A stretch of 64,000 bases of DNA from Polaromonas sp. JS666. Its GTDB lineage: Bacteria > Pseudomonadota > Gammaproteobacteria > Burkholderiales > Burkholderiaceae_C. The stretch covers positions 372,001-436,000 of the forward strand of contig NC_007948.1 in the NCBI RefSeq assembly GCF_000013865.1, read 5' to 3'. The notes below the pieces were generated by a model. It was given only the letters and a program-made list of their open reading frames with translations. It ran no database searches and was not told the origin of the DNA. The position numbers and the translations under genes are program-made. Shown here in pieces: positions 16,255 to 24,217 of the stretch; position 1 is the first letter of the stretch, and each line of letters opens with the position of its first letter.

Positions 16255-16417
16255 CGGCAGTATCCGCCAACGGTGACACTGTCATGTTCATGCGCCAGGT
16301 GCTGCAGGCGGATGCTCGTGCCAGAAGGCGGTCAACGGCTGGGCGGCGCAGCGCGCAGCCGATGGCCTGAGCCCGTGCAGCGTTTGCACCAGCGAGTACC
16401 TATGGCAATTCGGATAG
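16255..16417 (+). pseudogene. Remnant of an IS4-type transposase N-terminus
   Basis: Three consecutive frames together spell a transposase-like N-terminal region: RQYPPTVTLS, then MFMRQVLQADA, then CQKAVNGWAAQRAADGLSP followed by CSVCTSEY. This order (aromatic/Pro start, F..QVL..D, CQ.AV, GL.P.S..T..Y) matches the start of IS4-family transposases. At least two frameshifts separate the pieces and the catalytic DDE part is absent. The surrounding 15979-16482 holds no other gene I can support. Confidence 0.5.
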
Positions 16418-16482
16418 TTGGCTTGGTCACTTGAAGATCGGCACAGATCAATTTTTAATCGGCGCCAACAATAACAGGGGGC

Positions 16483-16914
16483 TCAACGAGCCTCAAGCAC
16501 TTTGACCGCTTGAGATTTGCTCAGCTTTCGAAGCGCTGCGATTGCAGGCATTTGGCTCGCACGGGGGCGGGCCTTGCCTTGCTCCCATTTGTATACCGAC
16601 TGGCCAGAACAGTTAAGTAAAAAGCCCAGTTCAGATGCGGATAATCCCAAGCGACGCCGCTGCGCCGCAAAACCCTTGGCGCCAAACCTTGCCTTCACGG
16701 GCGTCTGTTCTTCAGGCAGCGAAGGTCGCTGTGTAGTCATGCCTTTGCTCAGACGAACCACCTGTCGCTCGAGGTCTCGAACTTGCCGCTTCAATCCGGC
16801 AATATCCGAGCGATATTGCGCGGAGGCCTTTTTTAGCGCGGCGCTTTCACCGCGCAATTCCTTGCGTGCAAGTCGAATGATCTCTTCTCTTAGGACGTTG
16901 GCTATATTTGGCAT
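16483..16914 (-). CDS. HTH (XRE-type) regulator with an N-terminal coiled coil
   Basis: A 143-residue protein. The first 70 residues are a charged helix likely to form a coiled coil (LKKASAQYRSDIAGLKRQ, RDLERQVVRLSKG). The C-terminal domain is an XRE helix-turn-helix: AQRRRLGLSASELGFLLNC then SGQSVYKWEQGKARPR. It probably binds DNA as a dimer. The ATG at 16914 was chosen over a TTG two codons upstream. It has no obvious operon partner on the left; on the right a small cysteine-containing frame ends 9 bp before it. Confidence 0.78.
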   Translation of the reverse strand: MPNIANVLREEIIRLARKELRGESAALKKASAQYRSDIAGLKRQVRDLERQVVRLSKGMTTQRPSLPEEQTPVKARFGAKGFAAQRRRLGLSASELGFLLNCSGQSVYKWEQGKARPRASQMPAIAALRKLSKSQAVKVLEAR

Positions 16915-16923
16915 CGGCAAATA

Positions 16924-17154
16924 CTACAAGGTTTTGGTCGCCGCCAACCCGGCAACAGGAGAACCAAACTCGCCGTTTAACCATATGACTGCTTCGGCGA
17001 TTGGCTGCCTGCACTTCATGCAAATGGATTTTTTACCGTGTCGATCCTCTTCAGTGCCACCGCCTCCGGCAGTCGATTTCCTCTCTTTGTCCTTCCCGAG
17101 CAAATTGACACGGTTGCCGCAATCCATGGCTGGGTGTCGCGGCTCGCGAGCCAT
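16924..17154 (-). CDS. Possible small hypothetical protein with a CxxC pair
   Basis: A 76-residue reading frame on the same strand as the HTH gene and ending 9 bp upstream of it. It contains KKSICMKCRQPIAEAVIWL, a CxxC that could bind zinc, after a charged, Gly-rich N-terminal half. No family was recognised and the ribosome-binding site is weak. It is listed because of its position and composition, but could be chance. Confidence 0.35.
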   Translation of the reverse strand: MAREPRHPAMDCGNRVNLLGKDKERKSTAGGGGTEEDRHGKKSICMKCRQPIAEAVIWLNGEFGSPVAGLAATKTL

Positions 17155-17493
17155 GCCCTTTAGCCAGAATTAGTCGAAACGGATAATTAGCCGGTCCGGC
17201 TAAAACGCCGTAAATAGAGGGTTGGCTGGGATTTGCGTTTTTTTACCAAAAAGCGGCCTAACTCGTCGCCACATCAGGGAATTTCGACCCTCAAATTTCA
17301 GGAAAACAAGGCAGTTGCCGTTCTGAAACCGGAACAGGATGAAGTCGTCGTTGCGAGTGGTCAGCACGTAGCGCGGCCCTTGCCCTCGAAAGTCCGCGAT
17401 GCCTCTCGCCTTGCCGTAGTAGTAGGGCCGCTGCCCGCCGCCGATCTGACCTGTTCAATGCATCTTCGGATTCTGTAAGACAGGTACGTCGGA

Positions 17494-17656
17494 TGGGCCA
17501 ATAGACCAATACTCAGAACGAAAGAAAATCTGGAGGCGCCGGATTTCCGATGGGCCAAGAGTGGGCCACCAGCGGGCCATAACAATCATGATGTTTGAGC
17601 GATGACCATTAGCCCAATTAGGCCATTTCGCAGCAAATGACCCTTGGCCCAATTAG
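17494..17656. repeat. Array of TGGGCCA-type short repeats
   Basis: TGGGCCA occurs at 17494, 17551 and 17562, CGGGCCA at 17573, and the inverse TGGCCCA at 17645; GCCCAATTAG occurs at 17612 and 17647. The cluster lies within 150-310 bp of the tRNA-Arg gene. Short repeats next to an attachment tRNA can be arm-type sites for an integrase or excisionase, but they could also be the worn end of another element. Confidence 0.5.
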
Positions 17657-17702
17657 AGTTCTGACGGCTTGCAGCGTCCTTTTCCAGCATCAAATCATTG
17701 TC

Positions 17703-17748
17703 TGGTGCGGCTGGCGGGGGGTCGAACCACAGCCCTTGGCGTTCGGAG
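17703..17748 (-). repeat. Degenerate inverted copy of the 3' half of tRNA-Arg
   Basis: Read on the minus strand, these 46 bases match bases 17836-17880 of the adjacent tRNA-Arg gene (anticodon loop to CCA end) with only a few substitutions and small indels; the first 17 bases of the match (TGGTGCGGCTGGCGGGG on the plus strand) are exact. It lacks the 5' half and is not a functional tRNA. It is the kind of scar left by tRNA-targeted integration, but in inverted orientation. Confidence 0.75.
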
Positions 17749-17804
17749 TGCTTTAGTCATTTCGATATGTGCGAAAATACGACTTGGTTCTAAGTTCAGC
17801 ATTT

Positions 17805-17880
17805 GCGGCTGTAGCTCAGTGGATAGAGTATTGGCCTCCGAAGCCAAGGGTCGTGGGTTCGATCCCCGCCAGCCGCACCA
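17805..17880 (+). tRNA. tRNA-Arg (anticodon CCG)
   Basis: A complete 76-base cloverleaf with encoded CCA. The acceptor stem pairs GCGGCTG with CAGCCGC, the D arm contains AGCTCAGTGGATAGAG, the anticodon stem TTGGC/GCCAA encloses the loop CTCCGAA with anticodon CCG, and the T arm has GGTTCGATCC. It should read CGG arginine codons. It borders the accessory region and its 3' half is the likely target used by the integrase or an older element. Confidence 0.96.
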
Positions 17881-18219
17881 TCATCAGGAGCTACATCGTT
17901 CCTGTGGCCGTGGAATCCGGCAATTAGCGAGCGTTTGCGCAAGAAGTGCCGGAAATCTTAGCCCCCCCGGGAAAGTTCAAGCTGTACGCCAACTGCTCCT
18001 AGTACTGCGCAACCTCCTGAAACGCAGAAGGATGCCGCGTGCACTCTCGTGGTGGCGGCCAACCAATTTGCCATAATCCAGGGAACGTTTCACACAAAAT
18101 TCAGGCATATCGAAGCTGGCTCTGCAAAGCCATCAACTCGCCGGTTCTACACGGAATTTTTGTTATGAGCCCTTGTGATGCAAGCGTTTTAAAAGCGACC
18201 TGTACCACTTCCCGCCATC
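17881..18219. other. Intergenic stretch between the tRNA and the IclR gene
   Basis: I see no supported gene or strong structural signal in these 339 bases. The part just before 18220 should contain the promoter of the IclR-type gene. Confidence 0.5.
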
Positions 18220-19011
18220 ATGACATCCACAATCCGTCAACCGCCTGCCGTCAGTTCGCTGTTCAACCAGTCCCTTGAAAAAGGGCTGGCGGTTCTGCGC
18301 GCCTTTGATGCTGCACACCGGACGTTGACGTTGGCCGAGCTGGCTACGCTGACCGGCATGAGCAAAGGGTCGGCACAGCGCACCGTGCACACGCTGCAGC
18401 AACTGGGTTATGTGGGCAAGCACCCGCAAACACGGCGCTTTCAGCTGCTTCCCAGGGTGATAGAAATCGGCTTTAACTACCTAGCTGCGCATCCTTTGAT
18501 ACGCGTGGCCAATCCTTATCTTTCGCAGCTCGCCAATGCCAGCGGCGAGACGGCCAGCCTCACCGAGCCGGTAGGGCTGGACATGGTCTACGTGGCCCAG
18601 TTGGTCACCTCCAAGTTCATTCCGGTGCATACGCCAGTGGGCATGCGAATTCCCATGTACTGCACCAGCTCTGGCAGGGCCTGGCTCAGCGCGCTGCCCG
18701 ACGCTCAGGTACGGGCCGTCCTGGAGGCATCGACACGCGTGGCGCGCACACCGTACACGCTGACGGATGTCGACGCCATCCTTGCGCGTGTTGCGGCCTG
18801 CCGGCAGGTCGGTTATGCCAGCAACTGCGAGGAGTTGTTTCTGGGTGACATGGGCATCGGTGCACCGATTCTTGACAGCAACGGACAGGCCGTCGCGGCT
18901 GTCCACCTTTCCCCGCCGACGAGCCGCTGGACGATGGAAGAGGCACAGAGAAAGTTGTCGCCCATGGTGATCGAGTGCGCACGGGCTATCTCGCAGTCCA
19001 TCGCGCATTAA
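18220..19011 (+). CDS. IclR-family transcriptional regulator
   Basis: A 263-residue regulator: the N-terminal winged helix (about residues 14-75) contains SLEKGLAVLRAFDAAHRTLT, LAELATLTGMSKGSAQRTVH and LQQLGYV, and the C-terminal ligand-binding domain contains the GMRIPMYCTSSGRAWLSALP region and ILDSNGQAVAAVHLS. IclR proteins sense small catabolic metabolites as dimers or tetramers. It lies next to, and convergent with, the amidohydrolase gene and near the dipeptide-type transporter, so it probably controls this locus. A palindrome in the 20303-20540 intergenic region is a candidate binding site. Confidence 0.92.
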   Translation: MTSTIRQPPAVSSLFNQSLEKGLAVLRAFDAAHRTLTLAELATLTGMSKGSAQRTVHTLQQLGYVGKHPQTRRFQLLPRVIEIGFNYLAAHPLIRVANPYLSQLANASGETASLTEPVGLDMVYVAQLVTSKFIPVHTPVGMRIPMYCTSSGRAWLSALPDAQVRAVLEASTRVARTPYTLTDVDAILARVAACRQVGYASNCEELFLGDMGIGAPILDSNGQAVAAVHLSPPTSRWTMEEAQRKLSPMVIECARAISQSIAH

Positions 19012-19054
19012 ACAGCGGACGCCGCGCTCTCCAGTCAACGCTCTCGATTTCCCT

Positions 19055-20302
19055 TCACTGCGCCCGCTCCAGCATGGCCAGCAGCAACACGTTGGCCCCG
19101 GCGGCAATGTGTTCGGGCAGGGCGTCCTCGATTTCGTTGTGGCTGATGCCGTCTTTGCAGGGCACAAAGATCATGCCGGCAGGTGCCACGCCAGCGACAT
19201 AGACGGCGTCGTGCCCGGCGCCGCTGACCACGTCCATATGCGGTAGCCCCAGCGCTTGCGCCGCGCGGCGCACGCTCGCAACGCAAGCGCTGTCAAACAG
19301 GCAGGGCTCAAACTTCACCACCTGGCGAATTTCCACGGCCACCTTGCCATCGCCGGCAATGCGTGTGAATTGCGCGTGCATCGCGGCATCCATGCGGTCA
19401 AGCCCGCCCTGCGAGGGATTGCGGAAATCGACCGAAAACTGGACGCACCCGGGGATCACGTTGCGGGAGTTCGGCTGCACCTGCACAAACCCCACGGTGC
19501 CGCGCCCATGCGGTGCCTCGTCGAGCGCAATGCGATTGACTGCTTCCACCATGCGTGCCGCAGCCAGCATGGCATCACGGCGCAGTTCCATCGGGGTGGG
19601 ACCGGCATGGGCATCCATACCCGTCACCGTCACGTCATACCACTGCTGCCCCAGGGCGCCGCTCACGATGCCGATGGGCAGTCCCTGCGCCTCCAGCACT
19701 GGCCCCTGCTCAATGTGCGCCTCAAAGTAAGCGGCAAACATGCCCCCCGGCACGGCGCCGCAGGGCTGGGTGCCGCGGTAACCGATGCGTTGCAACTCGT
19801 CGCCGACGGAGATGCCCGCCCTGTCTTTCTGGGTATGCACAAAATCAGGATTGAATAGGCCGGCAAATGCACCAGAACCCATCATGACCGGCGTGAAACG
19901 TGAGCCTTCCTCGTTGGTCCACACCACCACTTCGAGTGGCGCGCGGGTCTCAATACCCAAATCGTCGAGCGTGCGCATCACCTCCAGGCCGGCCAGCACA
20001 CCATAGTTGCCGTCGAACTTGCCGCCGGATGGCTGGGTGTCGATATGACTGCCCGTGGCAACGGCCCGCGCTTGCGGGTCCCGTCCAGCGCGACGGGCAA
20101 ACATGTTGCCCACTTCGTCGATGCGCACTTCCAGTCCGGCCTCGCGGCACCAGCGAGCGACCAGGTCGCGGCCTTGCCGGTCTTCATCGGTCAGGGCAAG
20201 GCGCCGCACACCACCTTTGGGCGTTGCACCAATCTGGGCCAGGTCCATGAGCGACTGCCACAGCCGGGTTGCATCGATTCGGGGGGTGACGCCTGTATCC
20301 AT
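19055..20302 (-). CDS. Zn-dependent M20-type amidohydrolase (allantoate amidohydrolase / N-carbamoyl-L-amino-acid hydrolase family)
   Basis: A 415-residue metallohydrolase. Metal-site motifs are all present: ATGSHIDTQPSGGKFDGN, WTNEEGSRF, EAHIEQGPVLE, and GISHNEIED near the C-terminus, with the lid-domain segment GMDAHAGPTPMELRRD. The family removes carbamoyl or ureido groups from N-carbamoyl amino acids, allantoate or beta-ureidopropionate. The exact substrate cannot be told from motifs. The nearby ureidoglycolate lyase supports a ureide substrate. A close paralogue lies at 59845-61101. It is transcribed divergently from the ABC importer genes. Confidence 0.9.
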   Translation of the reverse strand: MDTGVTPRIDATRLWQSLMDLAQIGATPKGGVRRLALTDEDRQGRDLVARWCREAGLEVRIDEVGNMFARRAGRDPQARAVATGSHIDTQPSGGKFDGNYGVLAGLEVMRTLDDLGIETRAPLEVVVWTNEEGSRFTPVMMGSGAFAGLFNPDFVHTQKDRAGISVGDELQRIGYRGTQPCGAVPGGMFAAYFEAHIEQGPVLEAQGLPIGIVSGALGQQWYDVTVTGMDAHAGPTPMELRRDAMLAAARMVEAVNRIALDEAPHGRGTVGFVQVQPNSRNVIPGCVQFSVDFRNPSQGGLDRMDAAMHAQFTRIAGDGKVAVEIRQVVKFEPCLFDSACVASVRRAAQALGLPHMDVVSGAGHDAVYVAGVAPAGMIFVPCKDGISHNEIEDALPEHIAAGANVLLLAMLERAQ

Positions 20303-20540
20303 GAGGTTCCTATAAAGAAGAAGTGCGTAGAAGCGTAGGAGAAAAGGGGGTGCTGCGATCAGTCACAAAGTTAGCAATTAACAAGCCAGAGTCAACGGTA
20401 AATGGTGGTTTGTTATCTATTTTATTGATTTATCGTATCGATAGTCGATTTCATAAAACCCAGAGTGGCATAAACATTGCTCACCGATTGGGGTGTCTCC
20501 AAACCCGCTCCTCAACCTCGCAAAGCTACAAGGTGATCCC
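20303..20540. promoter_or_regulatory. Divergent promoter region with a TATCG-N3-CGATA palindrome
   Basis: The region separates the minus-strand amidohydrolase from the plus-strand transporter operon and is much richer in A+T than its neighbours. TATCGTATCGATA at 20431-20443 is an inverted repeat of five-base arms; a further CGAT lies just to the right. It is a likely control point for both transcripts, with the IclR protein the local candidate regulator. Confidence 0.5.
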
Positions 20541-22241
20541 ATGAGTACCCACACGCTGCCGTCCACGCCCGCCAAACGCCATTTCGCCTGCTCATTGGCT
20601 CCTGCATCGGCACTTTCGTTGGCGCTGGCCGCCACACTTGGCCTGACGGCCACCGTTGCGCTGGCGCAGGAAAAAACGTTGCGTATCGCGATGACTGCCG
20701 CCGATATCCCGCGCACATTGGGTCAGCCCGACCAGGGCTTTGAGGGCAATCGCTTTACAGGTATCCCGATTTACGACTCGCTCACCCAATGGGATCTTTC
20801 CAAGGCCAATGCACCCAGCGTGCTGATCGCCGGGCTCGCGACCTCCTGGGCGGTGGATGCCAAGGACAAGACCAAGTGGGTCTTCAAGTTGCGCCCTGGC
20901 GTCAAGTTCCATGACGGCTCGGCCTTCAATGCCGATGCGGTGGTGTGGAATGTGGCCAAGGTGTTCGACAAAGAGGCGCCGCAGTTCGACCCGAGCCAGG
21001 TGGGGGTGACTGCTTCGCGCATGCCAACGCTGCGCAGCGCACGCAAAATTGACGACATGACGGTCGAGTTCACCACCAGTGAGCCCGACTCATTCCTGCC
21101 CATCAATCTGACCAACCTGTTCATGGCCTCGCCCGCCCAGTGGGATGCCAAGCTGAAGGCCGTTCCTGCCAGCGTGACTGCTCCGGCAGAACGCTCGAAG
21201 GCGGCGTGGACCGCCTTTGCTGCTGATCCAGCCGGCTCCGGCCCTTTCAAGGTAACCCGCTTTGTCGCGCGCGAACGGCTTGAGCTGGCGGCCCATAAAA
21301 CTTATTGGGATGCCAGGCGCGTGCCCAAAATCGACAAGGTCGTGATGTTGCCCATGCCCGAGGCCAATGCCCGCACGGCCGCTCTGCTCGGTGGCCAGGT
21401 TGACTGGATCGAAGCGCCGGCACCCGACGCCATGCCGCAGATCAAGCAGCGCGGCTTCACTATCTACTCCAACGCTCAGCCCCACGTCTGGCCGTGGCAG
21501 CTCTCATTCGCCGAGGGATCGCCCTGGCTCGACAAGCGCGTGCGCCAGGCGGCCAATCTTTGCGTGGACCGTGGTGGCCTGTCGCAACTTCTGGGTGGCA
21601 TGATGGCCGAACCCAAGGGCACCGTGCCGCCCGGCCACCCGTGGTGGGGCAATCCGAAGTTCGACATCAAATATGACGTGAAGGGGGCGCAGGCCCTCAT
21701 GACGCAAGCCGGTTTTTCGGCGGCCAAACCCGTCAAGGTGAAGGTGCAGATATCAGCCTCGGGCTCGGGTCAGATGCAGCCTCTGCCCATGAACGAGTTC
21801 ATGCAGCAATCGCTCAAGCAGTGCTTTTTTGACGTGCAGTTTGATGTGATCGAGTGGAACACGCTGTTCACCAACTGGCGCAAGGGGGCCAAGGATCCCT
21901 CGGCCAACGGGGCCAACGCGGTCAATGTCAGCTTTGCAGCCATGGACCCCTTCTTTGCCATGGTGCGCTTCGTGAGCACCAAAACCTTCCCGCCAGTTTC
22001 AAACAACTGGGGCTACTATGGCAATGCGGATGTCGACAAACTGGTGGCTGACGCGCGTACCAGCTTCGATGAAAAGTCGCGCGACGCGGCGCTTGCCAGG
22101 CTCCACGCCCATATCGTGGAAGATGCGCCCTTTGTCTGGGTCGCGCACGACGTCGGTCCGCGCGCCATGTCTGCAAAGGTCAAGAACGTGGTGCAGCCCA
22201 AAAGCTGGTTTATTGACATCGCCACCATGACGATGGACTGA
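20541..22241 (+). CDS. Dipeptide/oligopeptide-type ABC transporter periplasmic binding protein (SBP_bac_5)
   Basis: A 566-residue binding protein of the DppA/OppA fold. A signal peptide is clear: basic start, hydrophobic ALSLALAATLGLTATVALAQ, cleavage near residue 39. The mature chain contains FEGNRFTGIPIYDSLTQWD and WVFKLRPGVKFHDGSAFNAD, a signature of the family. The ATG at 20541 is preceded by AAGGTGA. It is the first gene of a complete importer operon (binding protein, two permeases, two ATPases). The ligand may be a ureide, hydantoin, nickel chelate or peptide; context favours a nitrogen-rich small molecule. Confidence 0.92.
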   Translation: MSTHTLPSTPAKRHFACSLAPASALSLALAATLGLTATVALAQEKTLRIAMTAADIPRTLGQPDQGFEGNRFTGIPIYDSLTQWDLSKANAPSVLIAGLATSWAVDAKDKTKWVFKLRPGVKFHDGSAFNADAVVWNVAKVFDKEAPQFDPSQVGVTASRMPTLRSARKIDDMTVEFTTSEPDSFLPINLTNLFMASPAQWDAKLKAVPASVTAPAERSKAAWTAFAADPAGSGPFKVTRFVARERLELAAHKTYWDARRVPKIDKVVMLPMPEANARTAALLGGQVDWIEAPAPDAMPQIKQRGFTIYSNAQPHVWPWQLSFAEGSPWLDKRVRQAANLCVDRGGLSQLLGGMMAEPKGTVPPGHPWWGNPKFDIKYDVKGAQALMTQAGFSAAKPVKVKVQISASGSGQMQPLPMNEFMQQSLKQCFFDVQFDVIEWNTLFTNWRKGAKDPSANGANAVNVSFAAMDPFFAMVRFVSTKTFPPVSNNWGYYGNADVDKLVADARTSFDEKSRDAALARLHAHIVEDAPFVWVAHDVGPRAMSAKVKNVVQPKSWFIDIATMTMD

Positions 22242-22301
22242 AACCGGTCCCGACCCCGCCCAGCCAGTCGTCCAGCAGCTTCCACACCCGCGAATCACCT
22301 C

Positions 22302-23255
22302 ATGCAGCGTTACCTGTTAAGCCGTGTTTTATATGCCTTGCCCATCATGCTCGGCGTGGCTTTTGTGTGCTTTGCGCTGGTGCATCTGGCGCCGGGTGAC
22401 CCCCTGATGTCGATCCTGCCGCCCGATGCGTCAGCCGAGCTGCAGGCGCAACTGCGCGAGCTTTATGGCTTCAACCGTTCCCTGCCCGAACAGTTTGCGC
22501 TGTGGGTCTGGCGTGCGCTGCAAGGCGACCTGGGGGTGTCCATTGCCAGTAACCGCCCGGTGGCGACCGAGGTGTTGACTGCGGTCGGCAATACGCTGCG
22601 GCTCGCCGTGGTTGCCACCACCATCGGTTTTGTACTGGGTTGCCTGTTCGGCTTCGTGGCCGGCTACTTCCGCAATTCCTGGATAGACCGCCTGGCGTCC
22701 ATGCTGTCGGTGATGGGCGTCAGCGTGCCGCACTACTGGCTGGGCATGGTCATGGTGATCGTGTTTTCTTCCCAGCTCGCGTGGCTGCCCGGGACCGGTG
22801 CCGGTCCCGCAGGCTCGGGGGACTGGTCTTGGGACTGGGGGCACCTTCAGTTCCTGGTGCTGCCCGCGCTGACGATGTCAGTCATTCCCATGGGCATCAT
22901 TGCGCGCACCGTGCGTGCGCTGGTGGCCGACATCCTCGATCAGGAGTTTATTGTCGGCCTGCGTGCCAAAGGCCTGACCCACACAGGCGTATTTTTTCAC
23001 ATGCTGAAGAACGCGGCGCCCACTGCCCTTGCCGTCATGGGGCTGCAACTGGGTTACCTCCTCGGCGGCTCGATTCTCATAGAAACCGTTTTCTCCTGGC
23101 CGGGTACCGGCTTCTTGTTGAATTCTGCAATTTTTCAACGCGACCTACCGCTGCTGCAGGGAACCATCCTCGTCCTTGCGCTCTTCTTTGTACTGCTCAA
23201 TTTTCTGGTCGATGTATTGCAGACCCTGCTCGACCCGCGTATTGCACGCACCTGA
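22302..23255 (+). CDS. ABC transporter permease, DppB type
   Basis: A 317-residue inner-membrane permease with about six membrane segments. The N-terminus (RYLLSRVLYALPIMLGVAFVC) and HLAPGDPL are typical of DppB/GsiC. The EAA-type cytoplasmic loop is visible around DQEFIVGLRAKGLTHTGVFF, which docks on the ATPases. It starts 60 bp after the binding-protein gene and precedes the DppC-type permease. Confidence 0.92.
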   Translation: MQRYLLSRVLYALPIMLGVAFVCFALVHLAPGDPLMSILPPDASAELQAQLRELYGFNRSLPEQFALWVWRALQGDLGVSIASNRPVATEVLTAVGNTLRLAVVATTIGFVLGCLFGFVAGYFRNSWIDRLASMLSVMGVSVPHYWLGMVMVIVFSSQLAWLPGTGAGPAGSGDWSWDWGHLQFLVLPALTMSVIPMGIIARTVRALVADILDQEFIVGLRAKGLTHTGVFFHMLKNAAPTALAVMGLQLGYLLGGSILIETVFSWPGTGFLLNSAIFQRDLPLLQGTILVLALFFVLLNFLVDVLQTLLDPRIART

Positions 23256-23280
23256 GAAGCGAAAAACACCAAGGACGAAC

Positions 23281-24216
23281 ATGGCGGCATTGACAGCTTC
23301 CTCTTCCGCTGATGCAGGCATTTCCAGTGCTTCAGCGGCCCCGGCGATGCCGTCGGCAAGCCTGCCCGCGCAACGCTCGCGGGGCTACTGGACGGCGGCA
23401 ATGCTGCGCTTTGTGCATGACCCGGTGGCGGTCGGTGCCGTGCTTGTCGTGCTGATGCTGATTGCGATGGCCATCTTCGGCCCCTGGCTGGCACCGGCTG
23501 ATCCCTACGACGCGTCCATGCTGAAACGGCTCAAGCCGATCGGCACGGCAGGCTTGCCGCTGGGCAGCGACGAGCTTGGCCGCGATATGCTGTCGCGCCT
23601 GATCATGGGTGCGCGGCTGTCACTCTTCATCGGCATCACGCCGGTAATCCTCGCATTTTTCACGGGCTCGGTGATCGGAATCGTGGCGGGCTATGCGGGC
23701 GGTATCGTCAACACCGCCATCATGCGCACGATTGATGTGTTCTATGCCTTTCCCTCGGTGCTGCTCGCGATTGCGCTTTCAGGCGTGCTGGGAGCGGGCG
23801 TTGTCAATTCGCTGATCTCGCTGACCATTGTGTTTATTCCGCAAATCGCGCGCGTCGCGGAGAGCGTAACCACCCAGGTGCGCGGACGCGACTACGTCGA
23901 GGCGGCGCGTGCATCGGGCGCCAATGCGTTCACCATCGTGCGGGTGCATGTTCTCGGCAACGTGCTGGGGCCGATTTTTGTCTACGCCACCAGCCTGATT
24001 GCCGTGTCGATGATCCTGGCTTCGGGCCTGTCGTTCCTCGGTCTGGGCGTGAAGCCGCCCGAGCCCGAGTGGGGACTGATGCTCAATACGCTGCGAACAG
24101 CGCTGTATGTCCAGCCGTGGGTCGCCGCGCTTCCGGGGGTGATGATCTTCATCACATCCATTGCATTCAATATTCTGTCCGACGGTCTGCGTTCGGCCAT
24201 GGACAACAAGGGCTGA
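23281..24216 (+). CDS. ABC transporter permease, DppC type
   Basis: A 311-residue permease. After a polar Ser/Ala-rich N-terminus, the first membrane segment is [39 protein letters not shown] is the DppC signature, and the coupling loop is [19 protein letters not shown]. The ATG at 23281 avoids the overlap with dppB-like gene that a longer frame would need. It pairs with the preceding permease to form the channel. Confidence 0.92.
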   Translation: MAALTASSSADAGISSASAAPAMPSASLPAQRSRGYWTAAMLRFVHDPVAVGAVLVVLMLIAMAIFGPWLAPADPYDASMLKRLKPIGTAGLPLGSDELGRDMLSRLIMGARLSLFIGITPVILAFFTGSVIGIVAGYAGGIVNTAIMRTIDVFYAFPSVLLAIALSGVLGAGVVNSLISLTIVFIPQIARVAESVTTQVRGRDYVEAARASGANAFTIVRVHVLGNVLGPIFVYATSLIAVSMILASGLSFLGLGVKPPEPEWGLMLNTLRTALYVQPWVAALPGVMIFITSIAFNILSDGLRSAMDNKG

Positions 24217-24217
24217 C

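Larger units (their letters stand above)
17155..17804. other. Gene-poor stretch upstream of the tRNA: decayed DNA and repeats
   Basis: No intact gene is supported. On the minus strand, 17200-17454 is open with a protein-like composition (for example RPYYYGKARGIADF and RNDDFILFRFQNGN) but has no start codon, so it may be a fragment of a lost gene. The right part holds a TGGGCCA repeat array (17494-17656) and an inverted degenerate tRNA-Arg fragment (17703-17748). Confidence 0.5.

Noticed and set aside
16517..17173. Plus-strand open frame of 218 codons opposite the HTH gene
   Set aside because: The minus-strand gene has a clear helix-turn-helix; the opposite frame has no domain and is rich in Ser, Pro and Arg.
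17669..18076. Plus-strand frame of 135 codons running through the tRNA-Arg gene
   Set aside because: It crosses a well-formed tRNA and has no protein-like features.
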